Below the pieces are notes generated by a model, which saw only the letters and a program-made list of their open reading frames with translations, ran no database searches and was not told the origin of the DNA. From assembly GCA_002331025.1 (NCBI GenBank), contig DCYG01000033.1:60277-124276 (forward strand): 64,000 bases of DNA, in the 5' to 3' direction. Shown here in pieces: positions 1-9,173 of this stretch. Source of the DNA: Firmicutes bacterium UBA2116 (GTDB taxonomy: Bacteria; Bacillota; Clostridia; Tissierellales; Sedimentibacteraceae). Position 1 is the first letter of the stretch, and each line of letters begins with the position of its first letter. Position numbers and translations under genes: made by a program.

Positions 1-2
1 GA

Positions 3-170
3 ATGAACAATTATATTAAAAATGACAGCTTTAACAAGCTTGATCGTGTTGTTAAGGAGGATATTATAGCGTTCTTAGTATTTTATGAAGTTAAGGATGA
101 ACCTTACAGAGAAAGCGTTACGCGTCCATTGATAGAGAAATTTTGTAAAAAACATGATATTATACTTTAA
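3..170 (+). CDS. Hypothetical protein or C-terminal end of a gene cut by the window edge
   Basis: An open frame runs from an ATG at base 3 to a TAA at 168-170 and would encode 55 residues ending in KFCKKHDIIL. No ribosome site can be seen because the window starts here, so the ATG may be internal and this may be only the C-terminus of a longer protein. The composition (charged, mixed helix-like) looks coding. I do not recognise the family. Confidence 0.4.
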   Translation: MNNYIKNDSFNKLDRVVKEDIIAFLVFYEVKDEPYRESVTRPLIEKFCKKHDIIL

Positions 171-203
171 ACAATATAATTATACAAAAAAGGAGATTTT
201 TAG

Positions 204-599
204 ATGGGTATTATGAAATTATCATCACAAATAACTTTTTTATATTTTGAAAAATTAGATGAGGCAAGAACATTCTTTGAAGATGTACTTGAGCTCAAGA
301 AGGTGTTTGATCCAAAATGGGCATGTGTATGGAGAATAGGAAATGATTCTTTTCTCGGTGGAGTTGATGTCAAGGAAGGGTCTATAGAAGTAACAAACAG
401 AGGCGGAGTATTGATCAGTTTTACAGTTGAAAATATAGAAGAGGTTTATGAGAAACTAAAGAAATGTGATTTGAAGGATATGACGGAAATAAAGTTTTTT
501 GAAGATATTAATCTAAATTCCTTTTTGTTTACAGGACCTGAAGGATATAAATTTGAAGTTCAGCAGTTTGAAACTGAAGAATTGCGCAGATTATTTTAG
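204..599 (+). CDS. VOC (glyoxalase/bleomycin-resistance) family protein
   Basis: A 131-residue protein with the size and beta-alpha-beta layout of a single vicinal-oxygen-chelate domain. The N-terminal strand (ITFLYFEKLDEARTFFEDVL) and the C-terminal FTGPEGYKFEVQQF strand with its Glu are typical. Such proteins are metal-dependent dioxygenases, glyoxalases or drug-binding proteins; the substrate cannot be told from sequence. The ATG at 204 lies 9 bases after a GGAG ribosome site; an ATG three codons later (213) is a possible alternative. It stands alone, about 130 bp ahead of the next gene. Confidence 0.8.
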   Translation: MGIMKLSSQITFLYFEKLDEARTFFEDVLELKKVFDPKWACVWRIGNDSFLGGVDVKEGSIEVTNRGGVLISFTVENIEEVYEKLKKCDLKDMTEIKFFEDINLNSFLFTGPEGYKFEVQQFETEELRRLF

Positions 600-666
600 A
601 CGGCAATTCCATATCTTTCATATCTGTTTTTAAGCTAAAATGATGTGGTAAAACAATAGAAAAATA

Positions 667-695
667 TTGAACGAAAGGCTATATTGTGGTATAGT
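667..695 (+). promoter_or_regulatory. Sigma-A promoter for the ATPase/DUF4276 pair
   Basis: TTGAAC at 667-672 and TATAGT at 690-695 are separated by 17 bp. The element lies about 55 bp upstream of the ATPase start and is the only good promoter match in this gap. Confidence 0.6.
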
Positions 696-751
696 GAAAT
701 AACAATATTTGTAAGGTTATTAAATATATTTTGTTTAAGGATGTGTGGAAA

Positions 752-1855
752 ATGCCAAGGTTAAGTCGAGGTCAGTTAAGCAAAATTCGCATTAGAGGAT
801 TTAAATCAATTAAGGAATGTGAAATTAAATTTAATAAAATTAATGTATTAATAGGCAGTAACGGTGCAGGTAAATCTAACTTTATTTCTGCATTTTCTTT
901 GCTTCAAAATATTTTAATAAAAAACTTACAATTAACGGTTGCACAAAGCGGTATTAACTCCTTGTTTTTTAACGGCAGAAAGATAACCGAGGAAATAGAA
1001 TTTGAAGTTTTTTTCGGGAATAATTCTTACGGATTTACACTTGTACCAACTGAAGATAACAGACTGATTTTTAAAAAAGAGTATTTCGGATATTACGGAA
1101 CGTTTAATACACAGAGTTTTGTATCCAGCGGCCATAGCGAGGCAAGGTGGGAAACAGGAACAGGCAATAAAATTCAGGATTATGTTGCTCCAATATTAGA
1201 CAAACAAAATTGGAGAGTGTATCATTTTCATGATACAGGAAAGAGCGCAAAGGTAAAACAAGAGCATAATATTTCAAATAATAAAGTATTACTTTATGAT
1301 GCCTCGAATCTCGGTGCATTCTTGTATAGATTACGAAACCATTACAAAGATTCTTACGATGAAATCGTTAAAACTATAAGGCTGATAGCTCCATATTTTG
1401 ATAACTTTGAATTGGAGCCGAATGAGGGTAATAATGAATTAATAATTCTCAGATGGAGGCAGAAAGGATGCGAAGATATATTTAATGCTTCTCAGCTATC
1501 TGATGGTACATTGAGATTTATTTGTCTTGCAACTTTATTGCTGCAGCCTCATGAACTACAACCGGAAACTATAATAGTTGATGAACCGGAGCTTGGACTT
1601 CATCCGTATGCCATTACTATATTTTCTGAAATGGTCAGACAATTATCCGATGAAAAACAAATAATTATTTCAACACAGTCTGTAGAGCTTCTTAATGAAT
1701 TTGATATTGAGGATATCATTGTTGTTGACAGGGATGAGTCAGGTTCAATATTTAAACGTCTGAGCGAAGAAGAGTTAAAAGAGTGGTTGGAGTATGACTA
1801 TGCGCTAGGTGATTTGTGGAAAAAGAATGTGCTGGGAGGTAGACTCTCAAAATGA
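752..1855 (+). CDS. AAA (ABC-type) ATPase of a putative defence pair
   Basis: A 367-residue SMC/RecF-like ATPase. It has an N-terminal IRIRGFKSIKECEI strand, a Walker A GSNGAGKS at residues 35-42, an ABC-like signature QLSDGTLRF around residue 250, and a Walker B IIVDEPELGLHP followed by ISTQS. This is the AAA_21/AAA_15 class used by OLD-, PARIS- and retron-type defence ATPases. I prefer the ATG at 752, 10 bases after AAGGA; an upstream TTG at 731 in the same frame has no ribosome site. The gene overlaps the next one by ATGA (1852-1855), so they are translationally coupled. The likely role is an ATP-driven sensor or scaffold for the DUF4276 partner; this is inferred from the gene pairing. Confidence 0.85.
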   Translation: MPRLSRGQLSKIRIRGFKSIKECEIKFNKINVLIGSNGAGKSNFISAFSLLQNILIKNLQLTVAQSGINSLFFNGRKITEEIEFEVFFGNNSYGFTLVPTEDNRLIFKKEYFGYYGTFNTQSFVSSGHSEARWETGTGNKIQDYVAPILDKQNWRVYHFHDTGKSAKVKQEHNISNNKVLLYDASNLGAFLYRLRNHYKDSYDEIVKTIRLIAPYFDNFELEPNEGNNELIILRWRQKGCEDIFNASQLSDGTLRFICLATLLLQPHELQPETIIVDEPELGLHPYAITIFSEMVRQLSDEKQIIISTQSVELLNEFDIEDIIVVDRDESGSIFKRLSEEELKEWLEYDYALGDLWKKNVLGGRLSK

Positions 1856-2514
1856 AAAATGTGTATATTTTATGTGAGGGGCAAACGGAGGAGTCCTTTA
1901 TCAATGAAGTTATATATCCGTATTTTTTAAATATTGGTATTTATATAAGACCAATAATATGCACAACAAAAAGAACTATAGCTAAAAAGCACAAAGGTGG
2001 AGTATCTGATTATAATAAAATTAAAACTGAACTGAAAATTTTATGTAAGCAGCACAAAAACGAAATTGTAACAACGATGTTTGATTATTATGCGATGCCG
2101 GATAATACTCCGGAAATTCATCATAAAGATTCAGATATATATAAACAGATTGAGTATATAGAAAATAAAATTACCGAAGATATTAATCACTCTAATTGTT
2201 TTTTCGGGTTAATGCTTCACGAGTTTGAAGGACTGCTTTTTTCTTCGCCACAGTCATTTGAGTTAATAACTGATATTAATACTACCAATATTATACAAGA
2301 TATCAGGGATTCGTTTGATTCTCCTGAGCATATAAACAATTCCGTAGAGACCGCACCATCAAAGCGATTAGAAAAACTAATACCTAACTATTCTAAAATA
2401 AGAAATGGTACAATCATATCCAAAGAAATAGGAATTGATAGACTAATGGAGGAATGTAAACATTTTTCTGACTGGATTGAAAAAATAAAGACGTTTGAAT
2501 TACAGAGCAGATAA
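1852..2514 (+). CDS. DUF4276 family protein, TOPRIM-like putative effector
   Basis: A 220-residue protein starting with VYILCEGQTEESFI (Glu9, Glu13, Glu14), the hallmark of DUF4276. Next comes TTMFDYYAMPD, which matches the Asp-rich TOPRIM-like second motif, and then LMLHEFEGLLF. TOPRIM folds use a Glu and a DxD-like pair to bind metal in nucleases and topoisomerases. An ATPase followed by a TOPRIM-like protein is the layout of the PARIS (AriA/AriB) and OLD/Gabija defence systems, but AriB carries a different domain (DUF4435), so this would be a relative at most. Nuclease activity is inferred. The start overlaps the ATPase stop by 4 bp. Confidence 0.8.
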   Translation: MKNVYILCEGQTEESFINEVIYPYFLNIGIYIRPIICTTKRTIAKKHKGGVSDYNKIKTELKILCKQHKNEIVTTMFDYYAMPDNTPEIHHKDSDIYKQIEYIENKITEDINHSNCFFGLMLHEFEGLLFSSPQSFELITDINTTNIIQDIRDSFDSPEHINNSVETAPSKRLEKLIPNYSKIRNGTIISKEIGIDRLMEECKHFSDWIEKIKTFELQSR

Positions 2515-2597
2515 CATAAATTTTAGTTTAAGTCGTGAAAGAGTGATTTTCGGAGTTGGCCCGACAACACTTTTTTATTTTTCAAATAATATAAAAA

Positions 2598-2806
2598 CAT
2601 ATTACTACTGGCAAAGAAGAGTATGCAATGCGGTATGTAATGAGTTAGCAATAGCAAATGGAAACAAAGCAGTACCGGTATTTGCAGAAGTGAAGATTCC
2701 GGCAGGAAGGTCCTTAGATGTAGCAATCACAATGAATATAAATAATATATCACTTCAAATACACAATGGAGCAGAAGAAAGAGTGACAGCAAAAACACTA
2801 AGGTAA
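2598..2806 (+). pseudogene. Decayed IS66-family orfA (TnpA-like) fragment
   Basis: The frame reads TYYYWQRRVCNAVCNELA and then AITMNINNISLQIHNGAEE, which match the middle and C-terminal parts of the small IS66 accessory protein (TnpA/InsC-like, DNA-binding). The N-terminal helix-turn-helix is missing or scrambled: the sequence before 2598 is not recognisable and runs back into the end of the DUF4276 gene. It is followed directly by an IS66 TnpB remnant. I infer a dead insertion sequence lacking its transposase gene. Confidence 0.7.
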
Positions 2807-2817
2807 TTGGGAAGCAT

Positions 2818-3060
2818 ATGATAAAGGATTATTCAAATGTTTCACAGACAGCATATTTTTGTTTTGCGGAAGGAAACCAAACAGAATAAAAGCGCTATAT
2901 TGGGACAGCAATGGATTTGTGATGCTATACAAAAGATTATAAGAAGCAAAATTTCAATGACCAAGGAACCAAAACGAAGTATGTGAATTATCAAAACAGC
3001 AGCTAAGATGGCTGATGGAAGGGCTAAGCATAGATCAGCCCAAGAGTCAAGAAACTTAAC
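2818..3060 (+). pseudogene. Decayed IS66-family orfB (TnpB) fragment
   Basis: An ATG at 2818 begins MIKDYSNVSQ, as in IS66 TnpB. An internal deletion and frameshift then lead into SIFLFCGRKPNRIKALYWDS. Two in-frame stops follow: one after YKR-L near 2941, and one where the conserved FQW should be (TGG to TGA near 2956). The frame ends with QQLRWLMEGLSIDQPK near 3050. The conserved order of the family is intact, so identification is firm even though the gene is dead. No intact IS66 transposase or terminal inverted repeats were found. Confidence 0.8.
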
Positions 3061-3090
3061 GGAAAAATTGTATTGTGACGAGGGTATAAA

Positions 3091-4278
3091 ATGAACAGAA
3101 AAAAAGATGAAAAAACTGCAAAAATATTGTATGAAGTTATGGATAGTGTGAAAGCACTTAGTCGTGAGTTGCAGGAAAAAAGAGATAAAAGTCTCTGGAA
3201 AGAAATTAAAATGCCGTGTAATTTGGGGGATATAATTCATGGATTGAAAAAAAGTGAAATGACTGACATCCGCCAAAATTTAGGGATGAAATATTTAAGC
3301 TCCCTAAATAAAGATGATTTAGCCTCGGAGCTGACTAAATTACTACCGATATTTTTTGAATATACAATACGTAAATTTGACCGTAGCTTATTTGACTTAA
3401 TAACATCAATAGTTCATAATTCCGGTGCAATACCATGTGCAGATATGAAACTTTCAGATGTTGAAAAGTTAATGAGGTATGGTATTGCCTTTCCTGTAAA
3501 ACTTGACAACCAAAAGGTTCTTTTTATGCCTGAAGAATTAATAAATCAATATAATTTATTAAATATTATTGAAATTGAAAGGGTAATTCAACGAAATACA
3601 GAATGGATACTTTTTGCGCAGGGTATGCTTTATTACTATGGTGTAATGGATGCATGGCGTTTAATTAAAAATGTTGAAAAATATGTTGATCAAAAAGTTA
3701 ATATTGATGAATTTATAGATGTGTTATCTTTTTCTTGCTATTTTTATGAGTATATGGATATGACTGATTACGGTTACAGAGATAGCAGAGTGCATGACAG
3801 CAGAGCAATAATTGCAGAGCATAACAAACGACATGATGTTGATTATTATCCATTTACAAAAAAATATCTTTTGAAGACAGGTGATCGAAATAATAGAAGC
3901 TTGTCACCGGAAATGAAAAGCTTTACAGACTTTCTCCTGTTGAATTATGACATACCAAAGGATGGAATATATGAAATATCGGATCAATTAATCAATATTA
4001 TAAATATGGGATTGAATCCATCGGTAATTATCGAATATTTAGAAACATGGATTGAGATACCTTCTTTTGAGTATTTACAAATTTTAACCACTAAAGTAAC
4101 GGAGCTGTATAACAATACGCGTCAATGGGCACTAAAGGGACATACACCCGGAGAATTGTTCAAAGTTTCTTCACCCCCAAATAATGTAATTGAAATGCCA
4201 ACGCAAAATAAGATTGGTCGCAACGATCCGTGCCCCTGCGGCAGTGGTAAAAAATACAAAAAATGCTGCGGGAAATAA
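3091..4278 (+). CDS. SEC-C motif protein of unknown function
   Basis: A 395-residue protein ending in RNDPCPCGSGKKYKKCCGK, the SEC-C zinc-binding motif (CxCx8CC) first known from SecA and found at the end of many accessory proteins. The first 370 residues are helix-rich with no motif I recognise, and no membrane segment is evident. The ATG at 3091 follows a GAGG ribosome site. It stands between the IS66 relic and the restriction-Wadjet operon. Its position in a defence island makes a defence role possible, but nothing in the sequence proves it. Confidence 0.7.
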   Translation: MNRKKDEKTAKILYEVMDSVKALSRELQEKRDKSLWKEIKMPCNLGDIIHGLKKSEMTDIRQNLGMKYLSSLNKDDLASELTKLLPIFFEYTIRKFDRSLFDLITSIVHNSGAIPCADMKLSDVEKLMRYGIAFPVKLDNQKVLFMPEELINQYNLLNIIEIERVIQRNTEWILFAQGMLYYYGVMDAWRLIKNVEKYVDQKVNIDEFIDVLSFSCYFYEYMDMTDYGYRDSRVHDSRAIIAEHNKRHDVDYYPFTKKYLLKTGDRNNRSLSPEMKSFTDFLLLNYDIPKDGIYEISDQLINIINMGLNPSVIIEYLETWIEIPSFEYLQILTTKVTELYNNTRQWALKGHTPGELFKVSSPPNNVIEMPTQNKIGRNDPCPCGSGKKYKKCCGK

Positions 4279-4288
4279 TATAATTATG

Positions 4289-4375
4289 CATTTTATATTA
4301 TGCTTTTGATATAGGCTCAGAAACAACCTAACTATACTGATATATACAACTATTGTGCTAAAGCAATTTTTGTGA
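4289..4375 (+). pseudogene. Vestigial copy of the DUF3307 gene with an internal deletion
   Basis: Bases 4289-4345 match 17652-17708 of the intact DUF3307 gene with only a few substitutions (cattttatattatgcttttg is identical in both). Bases 4346-4375 are identical to 18040-18069, the last 30 bp of that gene including its TGA. The intervening ~330 bp are missing, and the junction falls at a shared ACAAC, as expected for a deletion between short direct repeats. A substitution also creates an in-frame TAA. This is a dead paralogue, or a leftover of a duplication bracketing the 13.7 kb in between. Confidence 0.85.
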
Positions 4376-4436
4376 CAGCAACCCTATAAAACAAAGCTTT
4401 AAGTTTTAGTCATAAAAATTATAACCCGCCATCAAG

Positions 4437-4450
4437 CGAACAAAAGTTCG
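4437..4450. promoter_or_regulatory. LexA/DinR (SOS) box of the restriction-Wadjet operon
   Basis: CGAACAAAAGTTCG is an exact match to the Gram-positive LexA consensus CGAAC-N4-GTTCG, with perfect dyad symmetry. It sits 7 bp upstream of the -35 hexamer of the promoter for the methyltransferase gene. LexA control of the whole operon is inferred. Confidence 0.75.
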
Positions 4451-4457
4451 AAAATAG

Positions 4458-4486
4458 TTGCAAAAAATATAATTCTCTGATATACT
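4458..4486 (+). promoter_or_regulatory. Sigma-A promoter of the restriction-Wadjet operon
   Basis: TTGCAA (4458-4463) and TATACT (4481-4486) are spaced by 17 bp and lie about 40 bp upstream of the methyltransferase ATG. An AAAAGGGG ribosome site follows. It appears to be the only promoter before the six-gene operon ending at 15905. Confidence 0.7.
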
Positions 4487-4526
4487 AAAATAAAAATAAT
4501 TCTCCCACGTAGAAAAGGGGTTTACC

Positions 4527-7460
4527 ATGAAAACAATAGAAAATATTATAGATATTTTAGGATATAAATATTCTGAATCTTTATTCTATAGAGATAATAT
4601 TTTTAGAGATTCTGGTGTAAAAAAGCACCTTACTTCACAAATGTATAGGATAATAACAGAGATAAATCCTGATGCAGTTTATTGTGCTGATAATAAGCCC
4701 TTTATTGTTTTTTTTGATATAAATAATAATGAGCATAAAAAATCTTTATTTAAGAAAATCTGGAATGCTCAAATTCCGGTAGTCTTTTTTAATTATGAAG
4801 ATCGAATTGAAATATATAATGGTTGTTCATTAAAATTGGATACACATGAGTTAATGAATATTGATAGTTTACCAAACGATGCGATTAATGAATTTAGTGA
4901 TTTTTCATTTTGGAATGTAGCAAATGAAAGCTTTTGGCTGAAATACAAAAAATCATTTGATGCACCTAAAATTGATAGTGTAATGCTTGATAATATTAAG
5001 TATATAACTGATCTTCTCAAAAAATCAACATGTAAAGATTTTGCTGTTAAATTGGTATTAAGATTGATTTTTATAAGGTTTTTAATTGATAGAGGCGTTG
5101 ATTTAGATTATCCGGGCTTTAATGAATCTATTGAGAGTTCTAAGGAATCATTATTAAAGATCCTTCAGTCAAAAAATTGTTTATATAATTTATTTATCTA
5201 TTTAAAGGATAAATTTAACGGCAATTTATTTGAACTGTATGTGAACGGAGCAGGACAAAGTGAAGAGGAAATTATGGAGGATTCTGTTATGGGATTGCTC
5301 TATGATTTAATGTCCGGACAATTGGAAATCAGGACTAATCAATGGTCTTTGTTTCCTCTGTATGATTTTAATATTATTCCGATTGAACTTATAAGTAATA
5401 TATATGAGAGATTTTTAGGAGAAAAAAGACAAAAAGAGGATAGTGCATTTTATACACCTCCTTATTTAGTAGATTATATTTTGAATCAAACAATAAAACC
5501 TTACCTGAATGATCACAAATCTTGTAAGGTTTTGGATCCTGCTTGTGGATCAGGAATTTTTTTAGTGGAAACATTGCGTTCTATAATTGAAGCTAATATA
5601 TCTGAGGATTCATATATAAATGATGATGAAAAATTAATAGAACTTATTAAAAATAATATCTTTGGCATTGATAAGAATGGAGAGGCTATTGATGTTGCGA
5701 TTTTTTCAATGTATGTAACAATACTTGATTACAAGGATCCTAAATCTCTAAAAAATTTCAAGTTACCTTACTTAAAAGAAACTAATTTTTTTGAAAATGA
5801 TTTTTTTGATGATGGTATTGAGGAAGTCTTTAAAGGTGTAAAGTTTGACTTTATAATAGGGAATCCTCCTTGGGGTAGAATAGATGGTGGATTGCATATT
5901 GATTACTGCAGAAAAAATAAATATGAAGTACAAAACAATGAAATATCAAGAAGCTTTATATATAGAACAAAGGATTTTTGTTGTGAAAAAACAAAATGTT
6001 GTTTAATAGTTACTTCTAAAATATTTTATAATTCTCAAAATCCGGCTGTTAAATTCAGAGAATGGCTTTTGACAAATTCAAAAATTATGAAATTTATAGA
6101 ACTGTCTGCGGTAAGAGAGTTGGTTTTCAAACATGCTAAAGGACCGGCTGCGGTAGTCTTTTATACATTCTCAGAAGAAAAAAACAAGAATCTTTCAAAT
6201 GATATTACTCACATTGTTCTTATGCCAAACGTGTTTTTCAGCCTTTTTAATATTATTGTAGTTGAAAAGATAAATTATAAATATATTAAGCAGATTATAT
6301 TATTCGATAATGATTGGGCATGGAAAACAATAGTATTTGGTACTTCAAAAGACTTTTTATTATTGAAAAAGATGAAAAGCAAATACAAAAATCTTAAAAT
6401 GCATATTGAAAATAATAATTTATTATATGGGACAGGTATTCAAACACAAGATGGAAAAAAGGATGCATCACATTTATTGGGAAAAAAGATCATTGACCCC
6501 AAAAAAGGAATAGCATCTTTTTACGTGGATACAAGCAAGTATACAGTTTTTAATAAAAGGTCAATACACAGGATAAGGAATGAAAAATTATTTGAGCCTC
6601 CTTACGTATTAATAAAAAAGGGATTTAATATTAAAACATACAAATTGAAGGCTGCATATTCAGAAGAGGAGTTCTTGTATAGTGATGCAATAACCGGAAT
6701 TGTGGGTAAAGATAAAAATCTTCTTCTTTCGTTAATGGGACTTATAAACTCTTCTTTGTATGCTTACTTTAATTTAATGTTAGGAACTTCAGCAGGGATA
6801 GAGCGTGAACAGGGGTTTTCTACAGATATATTAAAATTTCCGGCTCTTGTTGACAGTGAAATTGCTAATCTTACGGAATCAATTGTTGATTTGCTCAGCA
6901 ATGATCATATTATGCAAGTTGGCTTTAATGAAGACAAAGAGGAAAAAATAAGAGCTCTTGATGAATATGTATTAAAATGTTTTAACTTAGAAAACAATAG
7001 TTCTATTGATTATGTTTTGAATATTCAAATTCCACTTCTGTCAGGTGGCAATACATATAAGGAAGTGTCGGATGAACAATTAAAAGTATATTCTGAAGTT
7101 ATAACAGATTATTTTGATGATGTTTTGAAAGAAAATAATCAATTTATAGAAGCAAGAGTTTATAAAAAAATTATGTCTCATTATTCAGCAGTGGAATTTA
7201 CAATAGTTAATGATGAGCCTATGAAAAAAGTGAATTTTGTAGAAAATGAAAAAAGAGATAACTTAGAACTGTTTAGTAAGTTTATGATTGGAAAAACAAA
7301 TGACATGTTTTTTCAGATTAAAGATATTATTAATTTTGAGGAAAATTCATTTTATATATTGAAAACGAATGATGTGAAAAATTGGCATGAAGCAATTGCT
7401 GAACTTGATCTCAGTGATATACTTAATTCAATTTTATCTCAAAAGGAGGAATTGAGATGA
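4527..7460 (+). CDS. N6-adenine DNA methyltransferase (Eco57I/type IIG-like)
   Basis: A 977-residue protein. After an N-terminal region of about 300 residues (IPVVFFNYEDRIEIYNG near residue 90) comes a class I methyltransferase domain. It shows YTPPYLVDYIL, motif I DPACGSG at 337-343 (S-adenosylmethionine binding), FGIDKN, and catalytic motif IV NPPW at 446-449. The C-terminal half probably recognises target DNA. The size and domain order resemble Eco57I-type and PglX-like enzymes. I see no convincing nuclease motif within it, and the next gene supplies one. It overlaps the following gene by ATGA, so methylation and restriction are likely coupled. The ATG follows AAAAGGGG. Confidence 0.88.
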   Translation: MKTIENIIDILGYKYSESLFYRDNIFRDSGVKKHLTSQMYRIITEINPDAVYCADNKPFIVFFDINNNEHKKSLFKKIWNAQIPVVFFNYEDRIEIYNGCSLKLDTHELMNIDSLPNDAINEFSDFSFWNVANESFWLKYKKSFDAPKIDSVMLDNIKYITDLLKKSTCKDFAVKLVLRLIFIRFLIDRGVDLDYPGFNESIESSKESLLKILQSKNCLYNLFIYLKDKFNGNLFELYVNGAGQSEEEIMEDSVMGLLYDLMSGQLEIRTNQWSLFPLYDFNIIPIELISNIYERFLGEKRQKEDSAFYTPPYLVDYILNQTIKPYLNDHKSCKVLDPACGSGIFLVETLRSIIEANISEDSYINDDEKLIELIKNNIFGIDKNGEAIDVAIFSMYVTILDYKDPKSLKNFKLPYLKETNFFENDFFDDGIEEVFKGVKFDFIIGNPPWGRIDGGLHIDYCRKNKYEVQNNEISRSFIYRTKDFCCEKTKCCLIVTSKIFYNSQNPAVKFREWLLTNSKIMKFIELSAVRELVFKHAKGPAAVVFYTFSEEKNKNLSNDITHIVLMPNVFFSLFNIIVVEKINYKYIKQIILFDNDWAWKTIVFGTSKDFLLLKKMKSKYKNLKMHIENNNLLYGTGIQTQDGKKDASHLLGKKIIDPKKGIASFYVDTSKYTVFNKRSIHRIRNEKLFEPPYVLIKKGFNIKTYKLKAAYSEEEFLYSDAITGIVGKDKNLLLSLMGLINSSLYAYFNLMLGTSAGIEREQGFSTDILKFPALVDSEIANLTESIVDLLSNDHIMQVGFNEDKEEKIRALDEYVLKCFNLENNSSIDYVLNIQIPLLSGGNTYKEVSDEQLKVYSEVITDYFDDVLKENNQFIEARVYKKIMSHYSAVEFTIVNDEPMKKVNFVENEKRDNLELFSKFMIGKTNDMFFQIKDIINFEENSFYILKTNDVKNWHEAIAELDLSDILNSILSQKEELR

Positions 7461-8131
7461 GTGGATTTAGGAATAATATTTCTTTAAATAGAAGTATATC
7501 ACAAGGAATATTAAAGAATATTATATCAAAATTATTGATTTGCTGTGATTTAATGCGTGATGACTGTATAAAAAACAGCTTGAAAATTAATAACTTAGAA
7601 GAAGATATAAGGGATTATCTATATGTAAACTACTTAAATGATGATGATATTATGGAGAAAGTTGGCTTGGATGAATTCAGATTTTATTCGGAAGTACCTG
7701 AAAATTATCAAAATAACAAACCTAAAGGCAGAACAGACTTACATGTTTTCAGCATAGATATGTTTAAACATAGAAAGCAGTATTTTACCATAGAATGTAA
7801 ACGAATTAATGGTAAAAAAACTTTAAATAGATATTATATCGAAAATGGAATAAAAAGATTTCTTGGAGAGCAGCCATTGTATTCATCTTTTTTTGGTATG
7901 AACTGTTTGTTTTCTTTTGTTGTGGAAGATATAGATATAGAAAAAAATACTGATGAAATTAATGGATTAATATCATGTGATTATGAAGAAATAAATGTAA
8001 AAAGCCCTATTTCCCATATAGAAATATCATCAAGTTACGACTATACATATAAATCTGAATATGTGGCTAATCATGATATTGATATTTTACTCTATCATGT
8101 TTTTTATAATTTTACATCAATTATTAAATAA
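7457..8131 (+). CDS. Probable PD-(D/E)XK restriction endonuclease
   Basis: A 224-residue protein with no family I can name. Its centre reads GRTDLHVF (Asp94) and then, after a short strand, FTIECKR (Glu113, Lys115). The spacing D...ExK is that of PD-(D/E)XK nucleases. It overlaps the methyltransferase gene by 4 bp, which fits a restriction partner protected by that enzyme. JetD begins 32 bp downstream, so it is part of the same operon. The nuclease call rests on the motif and the context, not on overall similarity. Confidence 0.6.
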   Translation: MSGFRNNISLNRSISQGILKNIISKLLICCDLMRDDCIKNSLKINNLEEDIRDYLYVNYLNDDDIMEKVGLDEFRFYSEVPENYQNNKPKGRTDLHVFSIDMFKHRKQYFTIECKRINGKKTLNRYYIENGIKRFLGEQPLYSSFFGMNCLFSFVVEDIDIEKNTDEINGLISCDYEEINVKSPISHIEISSSYDYTYKSEYVANHDIDILLYHVFYNFTSIIK

Positions 8132-8163
8132 ATATTAATTATACAATAACGTGGAGGCTTAGG

Positions 8164-9165
8164 ATGAAATCCATAAGAAACAGCGGTAAGAAGACAATAA
8201 CCCTTGATGAAATATCAAAAGTGTATAAATTAAGGGAGTACCATTCCTTAGTGGGTTTTATAATGGATAAAATAAAATCTGAACTTATTGAGCCTGTAAA
8301 AAGCTCAGGGACTAATGGTAAGACTCCTGCATTGTATAATAAATATAGAATTAAAGATTTAAAGGTTGATAATACAGAGTATGAGAATGAGCTTATGTTT
8401 AATATTCATCCTTCTTTGAAGATAGATTATTACCTGAAAAATATTATTCAATATAAAGAAGACAGAAAATATATTTTGCAGCTTAGTAATTACATATCTA
8501 AGCATAAAGAGCTTTTACATGATTCTGTATCAATAAATGAAAGAAGCTTTGAAATTTGGAACAGAGAGAAATTTCTGTATAAAGAAGGCGGCTTAAGAAT
8601 TTTAAAAAACGTCGGGTTTTCATTACATGATTTAAATATCTATGAAACTACAGAGCCGCTGTCGTATTACTCACATCATAAAGACATCCCACAAAATATA
8701 TTAATTTTAGAAAATAAGGATACATTCTATAGTATGAGAAGATATTTAATAAATACCGGCAGAACCATACTCGGATTACCTATAGGAAGTTTAGTATATG
8801 GTAAAGGAAAAGGAATATTCAAGTCCTTTAAGGATTTTACATTCTGTGTTGAACCGTATTTGAGCGACCAGTCTAATCAAATACTTTATTTAGGGGATTT
8901 AGATTATGAAGGTATATTAATATATGAACAGTTATCTGCTGTCTTCATGGATAGAATACCTATCAGACCATTCAGTGAAGCGTATGTGTATATGTTAGAA
9001 AAGGCAAAGAGTGTTATTTTGCCTGAAATGAAGGAAGGACAAAACAAAAATATAGGCAGCCTTTTTTTGAATTCATTCAATGATAATGTTAGAGTTGAAA
9101 TTTTAGAAATATTAAGGAATAACAAGTATATACCTCAGGAAATATTAAGTATCAGGGACTTTTAG
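8164..9165 (+). CDS. jetD: Wadjet system nuclease subunit JetD
   Basis: A 333-residue protein with a DUF2220/TOPRIM C-terminal half. NILILENKDT places the catalytic Glu at residue 183, and LGDLDYEGI gives the metal-binding DxD at Asp245/Asp247. In Wadjet, JetD cleaves circular plasmid DNA that the JetABC condensin has sensed by loop extrusion. The N-terminal part would be the DNA- and JetABC-binding arm. It is encoded first here, whereas JetABCD is the order usually drawn. JetA follows 8 bp later. The ATG at 8164 follows GTGGAGGCTTAGG. Confidence 0.88.
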   Translation: MKSIRNSGKKTITLDEISKVYKLREYHSLVGFIMDKIKSELIEPVKSSGTNGKTPALYNKYRIKDLKVDNTEYENELMFNIHPSLKIDYYLKNIIQYKEDRKYILQLSNYISKHKELLHDSVSINERSFEIWNREKFLYKEGGLRILKNVGFSLHDLNIYETTEPLSYYSHHKDIPQNILILENKDTFYSMRRYLINTGRTILGLPIGSLVYGKGKGIFKSFKDFTFCVEPYLSDQSNQILYLGDLDYEGILIYEQLSAVFMDRIPIRPFSEAYVYMLEKAKSVILPEMKEGQNKNIGSLFLNSFNDNVRVEILEILRNNKYIPQEILSIRDF

Positions 9166-9173
9166 GAGGACGT

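Noticed and set aside
672..700. LexA box near the ATPase/DUF4276 promoter
   Set aside because: Only a GAAC half-site is present; there is no matching GTTC at the right distance.
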